From: Morella rubra
Taxonomy: Eukaryota > Streptophyta > Magnoliopsida > Fagales > Myricaceae
Length of the DNA: 64,000 bases
Reading direction: 5' to 3'
Assembly: GCA_003952965.2 (NCBI GenBank)
Contig: CM025855.1
Location: 10,862,451 to 10,926,450 of the forward strand
Under the pieces are notes generated by a model. The model was given only the letters and a program-made list of their open reading frames with translations, made no database searches and had not been told where the DNA came from. Both the position numbers and the translations under genes were made by a program. Of the stretch, positions 23,590 through 34,930 are shown piece by piece; the stretch's first letter is position 1, and every line of letters begins with the position of its first letter.

Positions 23590-24510
23590 GAAAAATGAGA
23601 ATTTTCAGAAGGTTTCAAACCTATCATGTTTGATGCTCATATGATAAAGGGTAAAAGGGGTGCATAATGTCACCAACTTGATAATATGGGGTGCAAAGTG
23701 TTAATACCCCCATAGTCGGTGAGGCGAAAAATGTATTTTTCCCTAGAAAATATGACAAGGTAAAGTGTGGCCATTTATTCTATCCTATCTAAGAAACTAG
23801 TGAAATGACAACCCTAACTCTAGGGTTAACAAAGCGAGATTTTGGAAGATACTAATATCTCCATAGAATATTTAATGGTATTTTCACGAATACGATATTT
23901 GAAGAAGATAATGGGTATGATTTATATTATGTATATTGATTATGAGTTTATCTATCTAATAAATATTATCAAGTTTCAATAATCATATATTGCTAAATAA
24001 ATCATTCATAATCTTTGTCAAAGGAGGTATTGGTTTTATTTTAGTTGCAGCTTGTTATAAGAATACATATTTTAATAATCTTTTTGGCTGTTCCTTTCTT
24101 TTAAAGGGAAATCTTTTTGGTTGTTTTTAATTCTTCACGAAATGTGCTTTGGAAATGAAATTTATGGGAAATTTTTTTGGTTGTTTAGTCTTATTGTAGA
24201 CGTTTTATATCGGATTTAATTATTATTATTATTATTATTTTATTTAGTTCTTTAATTGTATTCCCTTCCCGACCTTAGCTAGAGAGTCCCTTTTACTCAC
24301 CCCTCTTTCCGTTGTATTATTATTATTCCGTTTATTATAGAAATCGACAAGTCCACTTTGGGAATTCATTTTGAATGCTCCGCCCAAATTGTGGTGTTAT
24401 CACTGGGCACTAAATAAGAGTTGCATTCCCTTTGAGGAAAAGTAGCAAAGCGATCGAAATCTTCTTGAAATCCGGTTCTTATTAAGTAAATTAGGTAGGG
24501 GAAGAGATTT
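23590..24510. other. Intergenic AT-rich DNA with a half-copy of the foldback MITE
   Basis: Near 23650-23750 the phrase GGGGTGCAAAGTGTTAATACC and CGAAAAATGTATTTTTCCC match the right arm of the MITE at 3675-3900. An ATT microsatellite lies at about 24219-24240. No gene was seen. Homology to the nsLTP B upstream region starts at about 24511. Confidence 0.5.
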
Positions 24511-24579
24511 ACAGCCACCAATTCTTCTAATGTTCGTTCAGCCTTCCAATTACTAATTCACAACATAATATTACCTCTT

Positions 24580-24588
24580 GTATATACG
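24580..24588 (+). promoter_or_regulatory. TATA-like box of nsLTP gene A
   Basis: TATATACGA lies about 40-48 bases before the ATG and is followed by a block (CGAAACCTATCTCAAGTCC) conserved in loci B and C. If it is the real TATA box, the 5' UTR is very short. Assignment is by position and conservation only. Confidence 0.4.
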
Positions 24589-24627
24589 AAGCCACAACCG
24601 AAACCTATCTCAAGTCCAAAGCAGCCG

Positions 24628-25418
24628 ATGGTGACCTCCGACATTAAAACATGCCTTGTGGTTTTCCCGTTCGTGCTTTCTTCCAAGGTCTTCATTCGGG
24701 AAATTGACGCAGAAGGAGACTGTGGGGACACCCCGATTTGGCAAGAGGCGCTTAGTTTGTTGCCTTGCCAGGATGCTGGCAAGAATGCCACGATCGAAGT
24801 TCCAGCGGCATGTTGCACCAAAGTTGAAGACCTGCTGAAAACCTCGCCCAATTGTCTTTGCGCTGTTTGGCTGTCACCTGTGGTAAAGCAGGCTGGGGTC
24901 AAACCCGAGATTGCCATCACTATTCCAAAGCGGTGCAACATCCAGAAAAGATATGCTGGAAAGAAATGTAGAGGTAAGTCGCTATATATTTACCCGTGCA
25001 CTGCCCCCAACATATATTCTTCCAATTTTATACGATGCAAAATTACTTATAAAAAAATTTGTATTTAAGATTAATAGGTCTCATAAATATATATGTTTCT
25101 TGAACTGGAGATGAAGCAGGATGTCTACTATATTGATACATGCGAAATCACCAACTATTTTCAAAGTTTAATTAATTTTTAAGAGAAAGTAGATTTTATT
25201 ATTTAAATCATATTTTCTCACCTTCTTTATATTAATCTTATAACTAATGGACGGTTAAAATCTTACAAAGAAAAGTCAAGAAAAACAGATAAAAAAAATT
25301 AGAAAAACTAAAGAGTAAAATAGAAAATCAATGGGTAAAATATTTCATCATTAATTAAGAGCTTAATTTAAGTACTGTGTGTCCCTTCCTCTTTGCAGAC
25401 TTGACTGTCCCATCATGA
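24628..25418 (+). CDS. Non-specific lipid-transfer protein, DIR1-like (gene A)
   Basis: Two exons, 24628-24973 and 25399-25418, are joined by GAG|GTAAGT and TTTGCAG|AC and encode 121 residues. A signal peptide covers roughly residues 1-28. The mature part has the eight-cysteine pattern of plant nsLTPs: C32, C47, C62-C63, C76-x-C78, C103 and C114, which form four disulfides around a lipid-binding cavity in the family. VKPEIAITIPKRC before C103 and the short tail ending TVPS recall DIR1-type proteins, which act outside the cell in lipid binding and defence signalling. Without the splice the frame would run on to 25068, so the last six residues come from the tiny second exon. All cysteines are kept and no break is seen. 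Paralogues are at 35821 (intact) and 57319 (dead). The exact nsLTP subgroup is uncertain. Confidence 0.85.
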
Positions 25419-25916
25419 GAACGACAGCCGGCAGAAACGACCAAAGACGATAGAAACACAAGTCCAATGTTTATGACAACGAGTACTGCTAAATAAGAGT
25501 GTTTGTTATGAGCGAACACTAAATAAGAGTTGCCCAAAAGGGTTGTGGCTCATCTCCTAGATGAATGGCCAATTTTGGAACTCGAAATTATTACATCTTG
25601 TGGAAGACTTAATGTCATCTGATGTGCAATTAATATATGTAATATGTCCTCTTCATTTTATTGATCCACTCCTTCTTAATCCATTTTTTATCTCCTTTCA
25701 ACGCATCTTTTATAGTATCTTAATGATAGCATGAGTCCTGATCTGCACCCATTCTTTAAAATCACTTCAAGAGTTTGTCACACCCGGCCTCCAACTATCA
25801 AGGACGTTGATATTAATTTGTCTTGAATGGTCTAGAATCTTGATACAACCGAATTGGAGTAATGTGTATATATAGATTACGTACAAAGATTTTCTTAGCC
25901 CTTGGCACCTAATTGG
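25419..25916. other. 3' flank of nsLTP A, then AT-rich spacer
   Basis: Up to about 25620 the sequence stays recognisably similar to the 3' side of locus B (GGCTCATC(T/C)CCTAGATGAATGG and ACTT/GGAAGA-type phrases), so it probably includes the 3' UTR. From 25620 to 25916 no gene or repeat was recognised. Confidence 0.5.
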
Positions 25917-26369
25917 CTAGGGCTAGGCTTTTTGGGTTTTGGGTCTAGTTTCACCCCACCCGAACCTGACCCGACTCAATCGGGGCAAAGAAAAATAAAC
26001 CCGACTCGACCCGAATTGACCCTGAACTCGAGCCGACCCAAGCTTTATGGGTTCAGCTCGGCTCGGGCTGGGTTTGTTTTGGCCTTTTTTTTTTTACATT
26101 ATATTCTAGGCTCAGAATGTTCCAAGCTAATTTTTTTAAGCCAAGAACATTTTGGGCTATTGTTTTTGAGCCAAGGGCTATATTTTTGAAGAACTATGCA
26201 TAGCATTATAATATTTGGGTCGAGTTCAGTTTTTTTCAGAATGTACTTCACAACATGAACCCGACCCGAATATTATCGAGATTAGCAAATGAAACCCAAC
26301 CCCAAAATAAGCCCACCCGACTGGATCGGAACAAGTCTAGCCATCGGGTCTCGGTTTTTTAACAGCCCT
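25917..26369. mobile_element. Non-autonomous hAT-type element, 453 bases
   Basis: It begins CTAGGGCTAGGCTTTTTGGG and ends TTTTTTAACAGCCCT, so the termini are imperfect inverted repeats of the TAGGGCTG type. The interior is full of CGGGTC/GACCCG-like phrases (ACCCGACTCGACCCG), typical of plant hAT MITEs. The flanks CTAATTGG (25909-25916) and ATAATTGG (26370-26377) match at seven of eight bases, which fits an 8-base hAT target-site duplication. No transposase is encoded. Confidence 0.75.
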
Positions 26370-26377
26370 ATAATTGG

Positions 26378-26920
26378 CTACCATATATGTGTCAACTCAT
26401 TGGAAGAAAGTCTCTGCAACTACATATTTCAGGTCAAACGTAACACATAGTAGTCTATCTTAATTATCAAGATGGGATACTTCAAAAGGGCACTCATAGG
26501 TCTAGACGAACTTCCCACACGCAGCTATCTTCAATCCAACTGTAAGGTAGGAAGATCAAAAACTAAAGGGTGAGTTTGAATAACTCATCTCTTCTTATTT
26601 CTCTTTTTTTTGGCAAACTATAATAGCAACCACAAAAGATAATAGATGCATATGTTGTTCTCTTCTTATAGTTTAGTTTGAACAATCGGCTCCATGTTTG
26701 ATCAGTTTGCGTTAGAACTGAATACATTTTCGTTCAATAGTGTATTGTTTGAACATCATATATAGCTGATCCAACATCATAGATTATCATTCAATCACAA
26801 ATTTACTGCATAGAGCTTTCGTTCTCAGGGGTGCACAGCCAATCTCAGCATTGATCGAGGACGTCTTTTGCTTGTGATCGCACGTGGGGCGCTGTTGATG
26901 TACTAATGCTGATTTTTCAA
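26378..26920. other. Intergenic, nothing recognised
   Basis: AT-rich sequence without a recognisable gene, terminal repeat or tandem array. Confidence 0.5.
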
Positions 26921-26924
26921 ATGA

Positions 26925-27355
26925 TCAGACGAGGGGTGCGTGCATTCTACTGCCTTTAATGATAGATTGACATACGACCAGTTCATCACACGTCTTTTGA
27001 CTCGAGCTGGTGTGAGGCCAGATGGTCATGAGCAGGGTCGCCACCCTGTGACTCTGATCACTTGGACGACGTTCTGTCGGAGCAAGATTCATCTCCATGG
27101 CCAACTCCTGGTGCATTGATTTAGGCGACTGTGAAATCACTAGCAAAGGACACACCTAGGAATTCCTTTAGTTCCGTTGCTCGGCCTCTATGGATGGATT
27201 CGCTCCTTGAAGAGCTGTGAGCTCTTTTGGAGTTTGAGCTTCATCCCATTAGACAGTAGATTGAGAAGATTGGTGTTGTAGTAGCAATGCTATAGAGCCA
27301 GCGATGGGAGTCAATGCTCGATCATGCATCAAGGACACGTTCAAAGAACATTGCT
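26925..27355 (+). pseudogene. Fragment of a Transposase_32-like transposon protein
   Basis: The plus strand reads LPLMIDLTYDQFITRLLTRA then GVRPDGHEQ (about 26953-27040), matching in kind the segment before the coiled coil of the CACTA-1/2 gene (GVFLTQFLIQRGV). A later frame reads VARPLWMDSLLEELW and a helix-rich HPIRQ-IEKIGVVVAML (27170-27300), equivalent to the DLDSRVGATVKTALQPL part. Frames change and stops occur, so it is dead. No CACTA terminus was found close by. This is a weak, motif-level call. Confidence 0.4.
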
Positions 27356-27359
27356 ACTA

Positions 27360-28085
27360 GTAGATATATGCCCTCAAAACTAGTTGTCTAGAAAAATATT
27401 TATTAAGATGTCACTTGTTTTTATTTATTTATTATTGAGTATTATGTTGTGAGTTACATGAATATTGTTGAGTGACATTGTAGAAAAGTTATGCCAATGA
27501 TAAATGAATCCAAGGTGGGGAGTATAACTTTTCGGTTCCTTGTTCACTTGACAATTGTTCTAGACCATTGTATACGTACATATTTATGTATGATAGGTCT
27601 ATACTCGTTGTGACTCTTTCATTGAGGTGTGACCTTAAGCAGATGAATAGGTGTACTGTAAGAGTATATGCATTGAACAATATAAAAATATGGATACCTT
27701 CTGGAAGTGATCATTGATGTTGAAAAGGTAATCAACAAAACTTATTTATGATATTCTTAAACTTGAGAGGTTTATGCATGTATATTTGTTGTGTACTTGT
27801 GCTTTGACTGAGTCATATGGTAATGATCTCTCCAGGTCAAATACTTAAGACAATGTCGGGTCTTGTGCATGATAAATGGGTTTCTATAAATGATCAACAA
27901 GGAATCCACCAATCTCTTTATTAGGTAGTATATTGATATATCTATGTAGTGTTGGACTCGAAAAGAAATCTCTGGCCAAAGGAATTTTGTGAATTTTTTT
28001 TCGAAACTAAAATATATATACTATTTATTTGTGAAATTGTTTTAGAAAAAATTTGGGAGTCCAATAGATTACTGATTTTTATCGC
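27360..28085. repeat. Decayed LTR-type repeat, copy b
   Basis: The block starts near TAGATATATGCCCTCAAAAC and shows features common in plant copia LTRs: a GTAGAAAAGTTATGCCAATG stretch, TTCACTTGACAATTGTTCTAG, and TATGATAGGTCTATACTCG. The part from 27740 matches 18960-19345. There is no coding capacity. The outer ends and a target-site duplication could not be fixed. Confidence 0.55.
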
Positions 28086-28089
28086 AAAA

Positions 28090-28711
28090 AACAAAAAGGC
28101 ACCATGACAAGTCGCTTCGTGCCAAGCCATTAGCGACGACTTCTTTCTTCAATGAGAGGAGTGAGGACTTTTAGCGATTATTGTCATCGTTAGGCCTCAA
28201 ATTTATTTCTGATTTATCACTCTCATTCTTCTTAGAAAAGAAAACTGCAACCAAATTATTGCAGAAGATTCTAATAAGGCTCGCTATAAAATCGATGATC
28301 TTGAGACAACTGATGATGTTTCTTAAGCGTATTGCATGCGAAGTGGCTTCGTAGCATGCAAAATTTTTGTCTCCACGGTTGACATAGCAACCAAAGTTTG
28401 CTTACCATTCTTCCAGTGTATAGCTAATCCAACAATAAGAAAAACATAACATGAGGTTGATTTCTTAGTGTCTATACATCCAACATATAGTGAATCTGAT
28501 TAACCCACCAATTCCAAATGATCAGTACATTCAGAGATCGTCTACTACTCTTAGCTCCTTGCAAGTCAAACATAACTTTTTTTGTAGCTTTCCAATGTAC
28601 CAAACTAGTGTTACATTGGTATCTACCCAAAAATCCTATTGGAAGGCTTATATCATGCCTAGTGTAAACCTATGCATATAACAAGCTGGCAATTGCATAT
28701 GTATATAAGTC
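28090..28711. other. Intergenic, nothing firm
   Basis: No gene was recognised. A small imperfect palindrome around GCATGCGAAGTGGCTTCGTA (about 28340) is the only structure noticed. Confidence 0.4.
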
Positions 28712-29388
28712 GGGCATGTTTGCATTTAGAAATTTCTAAAAAAAATTGGTGATGTTGTGACAATTTAGGTACATTAGAGTTTTATTGGGTTTTTTGAAAA
28801 AGGTAGTAAAAAATTTGTAGTATGTTTGAAAGTTGTTTGAAAATTTTGGAGTTTTATCACTGCTAGAAATTTGCTCTTTAGTGATGATATTCTCGGTGAC
28901 GAAATGAAATTCGTCACTAAAAGTCTATTTTTTGTGACAAAAAATATTAAAAACATTTTTGGTGATGAAACTTATCGTCACTAGAAACAAGAGGCTTTAG
29001 AGACGAATAATTTTGTCACCACACCATTTGATCGTTAATACCCCCGATCAATCGCCAATATTTTAAAAAAAAAAACTTGCGTGACGAAATGTTCTGTCAC
29101 AATGAACAAAGGGCTTTTGTGACGAAATCTTTTCATCACATAGCCGATCGATCGACTGTTGGGGTCAACTGATCATGATGAGGCGATATATCGCCATTGA
29201 CCAACAATCGATCCCACCGCTACCCCTGATCAATCACCAGCATAATCGATAACGAAGTGACGCGTGGCACACAACGAGCAATTGTGCGTCTTGTTGTAAA
29301 TGTCACTTTTTAGAAAGGTTGTTCAATCGTTCCAACCAAGCGATCGATCGTGTAGGCAATTAAAACCACGAATTGAAATTGACCACAT

Positions 29389-32104
29389 GTGTTTCCTTAT
29401 AATTTAGCCCCATGGAAGTGTATGAAAGTCTCATTTTCACTTATGACTCTTTTGATCTTGTGCCGAAAATCCTCGAGAGATGATATAGATGTATATCTTC
29501 AATCCTTGGTAGATGAGTTAAAAGAACTATGGGAACGTGGAGTTGAGACCTATGACGCTTCGAATGGGACGTCATTTCGAATATATGCAGCTTTGATGTG
29601 GACCATAAATGATTTCCCAGCATGTGCCAATTTATTTGGATGGTCGGCTAAAGGGAAGTTGGCATGTCCAACATGTAATTTGACACTGAGTATAAGTGGT
29701 TGAAGCACGGAGAAGAATGTGTTATATGAGTCATAGGAGATATTTGACACCAGGGCATGCATGAAGATCGATATGGATATGTTCGATGGGAAAGAAGAAC
29801 ATAGACCTTCGCCTACGGAGTTAACTAGTAAGGATGTATTGGAAGAATTAAGGCATGTCAGGGAGACTACCTTTGGTAAAGTGTCCTGGAAAAATAGAGG
29901 GAAGAAGAAACAGTTGTCAGGAAATTTGAATTGGACGAAGAAGATTATTTTTTTCCAACTTACATATTGGGATACTCTAGGGTTAACTTGGACATGATGC
30001 ACATTGAAAAGAACATATGCGATAACGTGATTGGGACGATGATGAACATTGAGGTCAAGACAAAGGATTCATCAGGTGCACCTAGCGATCTAGCTGAAAT
30101 GGGGATAAAAAAAATACTTGCATTTGGTTCACGACGGTTGAGGAATTTATGCCTCAAGCGGTGTTTACTTTAAGTCGGGAAGAGCAAAGGCGAGCCTATG
30201 AGTGGTTAAAAGATGTGAGGTTTCCCGATGATTACGCTGCTGAAATTTTACGTTGTGTGAATCTAGAAGATTAAAGGTGTCTAGAATGAAAAGTCATGAT
30301 TTTCATGTATTATTGTAGAGGGTTCTTAGAGTGATGATTCGAGTGTTGTTGAAGGAAAATATGGGTGGCGCAGTGACTGAAGTTTATTTGTTTTTTCGAG
30401 AATTGTGCTCATGGATGTTGAAGTTGTCGGTTGGAAGATATTTGGGTTATTTTGTGTAAGTTGGAAATGATTTTTTCACCGCTTTTTTTACAGTCATGAT
30501 GTATTTGGCGATTCACTTGCCGCGTGAAGCAATATTTACTAGACCGGTACAGTACAAGTGGATGTATCCAGTTGAACAATTAATGGGTGTCTTGAAACGG
30601 TCTGTGAAAAATAAGGTGTGTCATAAGGGTTCAATGGCAAAAGGATAGATTGAGAATGAGTATTTGACATTTTGTTCACAATACCTCCAAGGGTTGAAAC
30701 AGTGTTTAATCGAAGAGATCGCAACTATGATTGTGAAAGCGAGCTGAAGGTACAAGAAAGGCCATTGGATGTGTTCATTCAAAGAATTCGATTGATAGGT
30801 GCTACAAAAAGACATTACATAGACCAAACAGAGTTCAAAAAAGCTCAGTGGTATATGCTGTAAAGGCATCAACAACTACCTAGAGTAAGTAGAATAACAT
30901 TAAAATTAACGTAATTTCTAGATTTTATTGTAACATGTACTTGCTGATTAATTTTTATTGTATAGTGAGAATTTGGATGAGTTTCAGCCGCACGGAGTTG
31001 GAGACATTGCTAGTATGCTTGAGGATCAGTTTCCGGATTAGTTCTTAGGGCGAGTAACTGTTATTAAGAAAGATGTCTAATTTATATCGTCTCACGATTT
31101 TTATTGTATAGTGAGCATATGGACGAGTTTCAGCCACACGGAGTTGGAGACGTTGCTAGTATATATGAAGATCAGTTTTTGGATTGGTTCTTACGGTGAG
31201 TAAGTGTTATTGAGAAAGATGTCTAATTTATATCGTCTCACAATTTTTTATGACTTTCTAATATCTCGTTGTAGGTTCAAACATTGCGTATCCAAAATCC
31301 ATGTACATCATTCGATGAATTGTACTCATTGGCGTGAGGGCCTGATACACGAGTGATACGTTATTTTGCATGTGTTGTGAACGGATGTAGATATCATACA
31401 GTTTAACGGGAAGAATGGTGGCAATCTCAAAACAGTCGTATTGTAGTACTTGGGATACATGAGGGGACTCCAATAAAATTTTATGGGAGAAATGTTGACA
31501 TCTATGCCATGCGATACTTGCAGAAAAAATACAGTATATTTATTTAAGTGTGATTGGTAGGACGTCGGGGACCACACGTGGAATTCGTACTGACGAGAAC
31601 TTCAAGAGCATAAACACTTCCCGACGATGGTATTCAAAAGATCTATTTGTTTTAGCAAATCAAGTCAGTCAAGTGTTTTATCTAATAGATAATATGCATG
31701 AACCTACTTGACTAGTCGTGCAAAAGTTATCTTGTAAAAATGCAAATGACATTCCCAACCTAGAGCCAAACGGTGAAGTTGATGTAAACGAATAATCGGA
31801 AGTAGCCATCACGAATGAAGCGTATCAAGAGGACGATGTCATTGACTTAGTTATAGATTTCTGACACTTTAACCATAATCCACTATGAAGGGATGATGTT
31901 GCGCCAAATGTTATCAAAGCATCTAATGTAATTGACCGGCGTAAGAAAAGGTGTATAGAAAATAATGACATTTTTAAGGGGGATGAAGCAAAAATTGAAG
32001 AGAGTAGCGAAGAAAGCGGCGATGAAGATTCTTTTGAAAGTGATATCGAGTCAAGGGAGGATGAGGCATCAGGCGATAATGTGCAAGAATCAGCTCCTAA
32101 TTAA
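29389..32104 (+). pseudogene. CACTA TnpD transposase, middle and C-terminal parts
   Basis: Recognisable Transposase_21 phrases are PYNLAPWKCMK (29391-29424), then DIDVYLQSLVDELKELW, TYDASNGTSFRIYAALMWTI and WSAKGKLACPTCN, to about 29690. Next comes NLDMMHIEKNICDNVIGTM (29985-30045), then PVQYKWMYPVEQLMGVLKR (30546-30602), the region after the DUF4218-type domain. The gene ends with an acidic tail (KIEESSEESGDEDSFES) at the stop 32102-32104. The front of the gene, including the zinc-binding domain, is absent, and several stops and frame changes occur. The functional protein would excise CACTA elements. Confidence 0.85.
30951..31248 (+). repeat. Two-copy tandem duplication of 146 bases inside TnpD
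   Basis: The block beginning ATTTTTATTGTATAGTGAG at 30951 recurs at 31097. Both copies carry the same coding piece (GATGAGTTTCAGCCGCACGG and GACGAGTTTCAGCCACACGG) and the same end (AAAGATGTCTAATTTATATC). The copies differ at roughly one base in ten, so the duplication is old. Since it spans an AG|TGAG-like acceptor, the coding piece and the preceding intron end, it may have doubled an exon. Confidence 0.8.
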
Positions 32105-32286
32105 TAATTTCTTTCAAGTATATATATATAGTTCCTCTACTAATTATGATGTGTTTTTACTATTAATGTCCATTTTATCATAAAAGTATTCTTACATGGT
32201 TTTTTTTTTATTATTATATGACAACTTGCACGGTGAAATGAAACGTGGATGAAAATTTCCTTCTGTTATTTCTACACAGCTACATG

Positions 32287-32890
32287 GCTCTAGGACTCAG
32301 CCGACTCTGAGTCCAAGTCTGTGTCCCAGTCCGCATCGAAGTTCAAGCGCTCCATCTCTAAGTCTGTATGCCTTCATGAGTCAAGGCACACAAAAGCTAG
32401 TCAAAGTAGTTGTGCATGTAAGAAAATTTTCTTACTTCTATTATATTGCTTTAGGTTAAACGACGGACTAACTTTGCTAATTTTATTTTATGTAGCGACC
32501 TTTACTTCTAAACGCGGGCGAGGTAGGACATGCAAGGTCGGTTTGGAGAGGAGTCTTGGGTCCGAGAAATTATCGGTGCATATCCCAAAGGGAGAGTGTG
32601 GAGGACAGTCTATACCACTACTGCCTCCCTATCCAATAAGATTGGAATGTTGGTTCTCACTGATTCTTAACAAGTGGGATGACCCACATGAGTCCAAGTC
32701 TGTGTCCCAGTCCGCATCGAAGTTCAGTCCATCTCTAAGTCTTGCCTAAGAGTCAAGGCACACAAATACAAAGTAGTTGTGCATGTAAGAAAATTCTTAC
32801 TTATTATATTGCTTTAGGTTAAACGACGGACTAACTTTGCGGGTAGCGACCTTTAACTAAACGCGGGCGAGGTAGGACACAAGGTTGCCC
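32287..32890 (+). repeat. Imperfect duplication with a gapped second copy, in TnpA
   Basis: The stretch from GAGTCCAAGTCTGTGTCCCA (32309) to GGGCGAGGTAGGACATGCAAGG (about 32538) reappears at 32690-32884. The second copy follows the same order but lacks many pieces of 1-16 bases (for example the CTAATTTTATTTTAT run), while the retained bases are almost identical. The pattern is deletion-only rather than ordinary point decay. Confidence 0.8.
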
Positions 32891-34113
32891 GGTCAGGTCT
32901 TACCGCAGGGAGAGCCTCTTCACCACTCATGATTCTGTGGGATGATGCGAAAGAGTACATTATGAACCGGGTGTTGGTATGATTGAACTCGTAAACATAG
33001 TATTCAAGCATTTCATTTATCATTGTAATATTGTATGGTACATATGCAGGACCACTTCGACCTTGGAGGACGTGAGGACGGTGGTGGAGAATGATGACGG
33101 CACGTCAAACTTGGATGCATGAGTATTCAAGAAGTTTTCGAGTAAAAAGGCGACGTTGTTGAAGCCCCACCCTGATACTACTAAAGAACAATGGACAGAG
33201 TTCTGCAATCTGTTCACCAAAGAAGCATTTCTGTTATGTGAATTATAAAAACTCGTTGCTTAAATATTGCATTCTTTGTATAGATAATTTTGAAAAAATA
33301 TTGCAGAAACGAAGTGAGCAAAATGAGATAAATCAAAGTTGATTGTGAACCACGCTGCTGGTTCAGGCTCATTCCAGCGCACACAAGCTTGCATGGTAAG
33401 TTAATTATTAAATTATTATTTTTATTAATGGATTGTTGAGTTTGAAATTTTTTGTCACTAACTTTGTGCTATTTCCATGTAGAAAAATCCGGACAGTGGC
33501 GAAATCAATCCAACAAAGCTGTAAAAGAAGAATTATACAAATAAAGATGGTATTTAAACCTCAGAAGTAGCGAGGGAAATTTATGTAAGTGTATTGCGCT
33601 TTCATTTAAATGAGATTTGATTACAATTTATCTACTTTTTTGTTCCTGATCATTACTTAATTCTTGTAGGAACGGATGGATGTCTTCTAGTGCCAGTGTG
33701 GATCCAAAGGGAAGGCTTACACCGAAATTGATGTATATTCCGAGATATTATGCAAGAATTCGGGATATGTGCGCGGATTAGGAAGCGCAATTAAACCTGC
33801 ACCTTCATCAACTTTAACTACGCAGTTTTCTAATCTATAGCGCTAGCTAGCAAAGTCAAGAGATGAGATAGAATCGATGAGAGCTGCTAGAGAGAAAGAC
33901 TTGAAATATTTTATGAAAAAGTAAGCTAAGATGGAGTCCACGCTACGGGACCACCGTGAGAAGCAGTGGGTGGAGCAAGAGCGCATTCGGTTGGAGCAGG
34001 AGCACATCCAGTTGGAGCATGAGGAGCGCATGTGGTTGGAGCAAGAACGCTTACAAGCAGAAATATCAAAGGAGCTGGAGCAGGGCATAACAATTGTAAT
34101 GAGAAGAAAATGA
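32287..34113 (+). pseudogene. CACTA TnpA-like (Transposase_24 type) gene, broken
   Basis: Pieces in order are a serine/proline-rich start (32287-32418), then KRGRGRTCKVGLERSLGSEK (32504-32570) resembling the start of TnpA-like proteins. Next come a helical part (LEDVRTVVENDDGTSNLD, 33062-33118, and HPDTTKEQWTEFCNLF, 33170-33216), RNEINQSKL-like and AGSGSF-like coding (33306-33395), and CSGYVRGLGSAI-like coding near 33750-33800. The final part is a charged coiled coil (RLEQEHIQLEHEERMWLEQE, 33985-34050) that ends at 34113. Clear introns separate them (for example GTAAGTGTATTGC at 33583 to TTCTTGTAG at 33669). In En/Spm, TnpA binds the subterminal repeats. Stops and small indels make this copy dead. 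Confidence 0.7.
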
Positions 34114-34364
34114 ACAACATGACAAAGCGACTATTGGGCTAGTTTGAGACTCGGCACAGGTAGACATCAGATGTTATATTTTTCTTGTATGATTGCTAAA
34201 TTATTACAAGTACGATGTTATTTTTAGTTTAATTACATGTAATTATGTACTATTATTGATTTTTATGAATGTGAATATTAATGTATTCTTACTTTAATAA
34301 GACTTGTTATATAATGTTTTCGTTTATTATCATTTTAAAAACATATATTTTTTTAATATCATTC

Positions 34365-34930
34365 GATCGATCACGGTAGTTGTAAAAAATGATCGATCGC
34401 AAAGAACATCGTCCAATCGGGAACAAACGACACACCTAAAACAACATCTGATTGGTAATAAATCAAACGTCCGATCATCCAACTAAACTATTCGATTCGA
34501 TTGGAGAGCACATCCGATTGTAAAACTAAAACGAGTGATCGTACATTTGACACGTCCAATCGAAGAAGTTATGCTTCGATCATCCAAATAGTCTTGACCG
34601 ATCGTAAATGTTTACCGTTCGATCATCCAAAAAATTTTGATCGATCGTTTATTTTTCTTGTTCGATCTTGAAAAAAAGTATCGTCTAATCGGTTGTGAAT
34701 CTGATTGTTCGATCGCCCAATAGTCGTCTGATCCATCATAAACTCCAGTTCTACCAATCGCCAGTTGGAACATCCAACCACGGTCAAGGACGATCAATTG
34801 GCTTTGTCTCCAAGTCGATCGATTGTCCACGTTCCAATCCTTTGTATATTGGGCGATCGAACGCAACTTTTCGTGATGAAATTTACTGTCACAATATCTC
34901 ATTAGTGATCAGTAAAAAAAATTCGTGACA
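34365..34930. repeat. Right subterminal repeats of CACTA-3
   Basis: Motifs CGATCGATC, TCGATCATCC, CCGATCGTA and TCCAATCG recur every 15-40 bases and are more diverged than in CACTA-1 and CACTA-2. They mirror a smaller set at 29141-29345 near the left end. They are probable binding sites for the element's own TnpA, by analogy with En/Spm. 34114-34364 between TnpA and the array is AT-rich without features. Confidence 0.75.

Noticed and set aside
24656-25114. Extra frames overlapping nsLTP gene A, and the extension to 25068
   Set aside because: They run through the intron. The eight-cysteine frame with the GTAAGT donor and the conserved last exon explains the locus.
33843-34120. Minus-strand frames rich in Cys, Ser and Asn (81 and 64 codons)
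   Set aside because: They are the antisense of the glutamate-rich coiled coil of TnpA (33931-34113).
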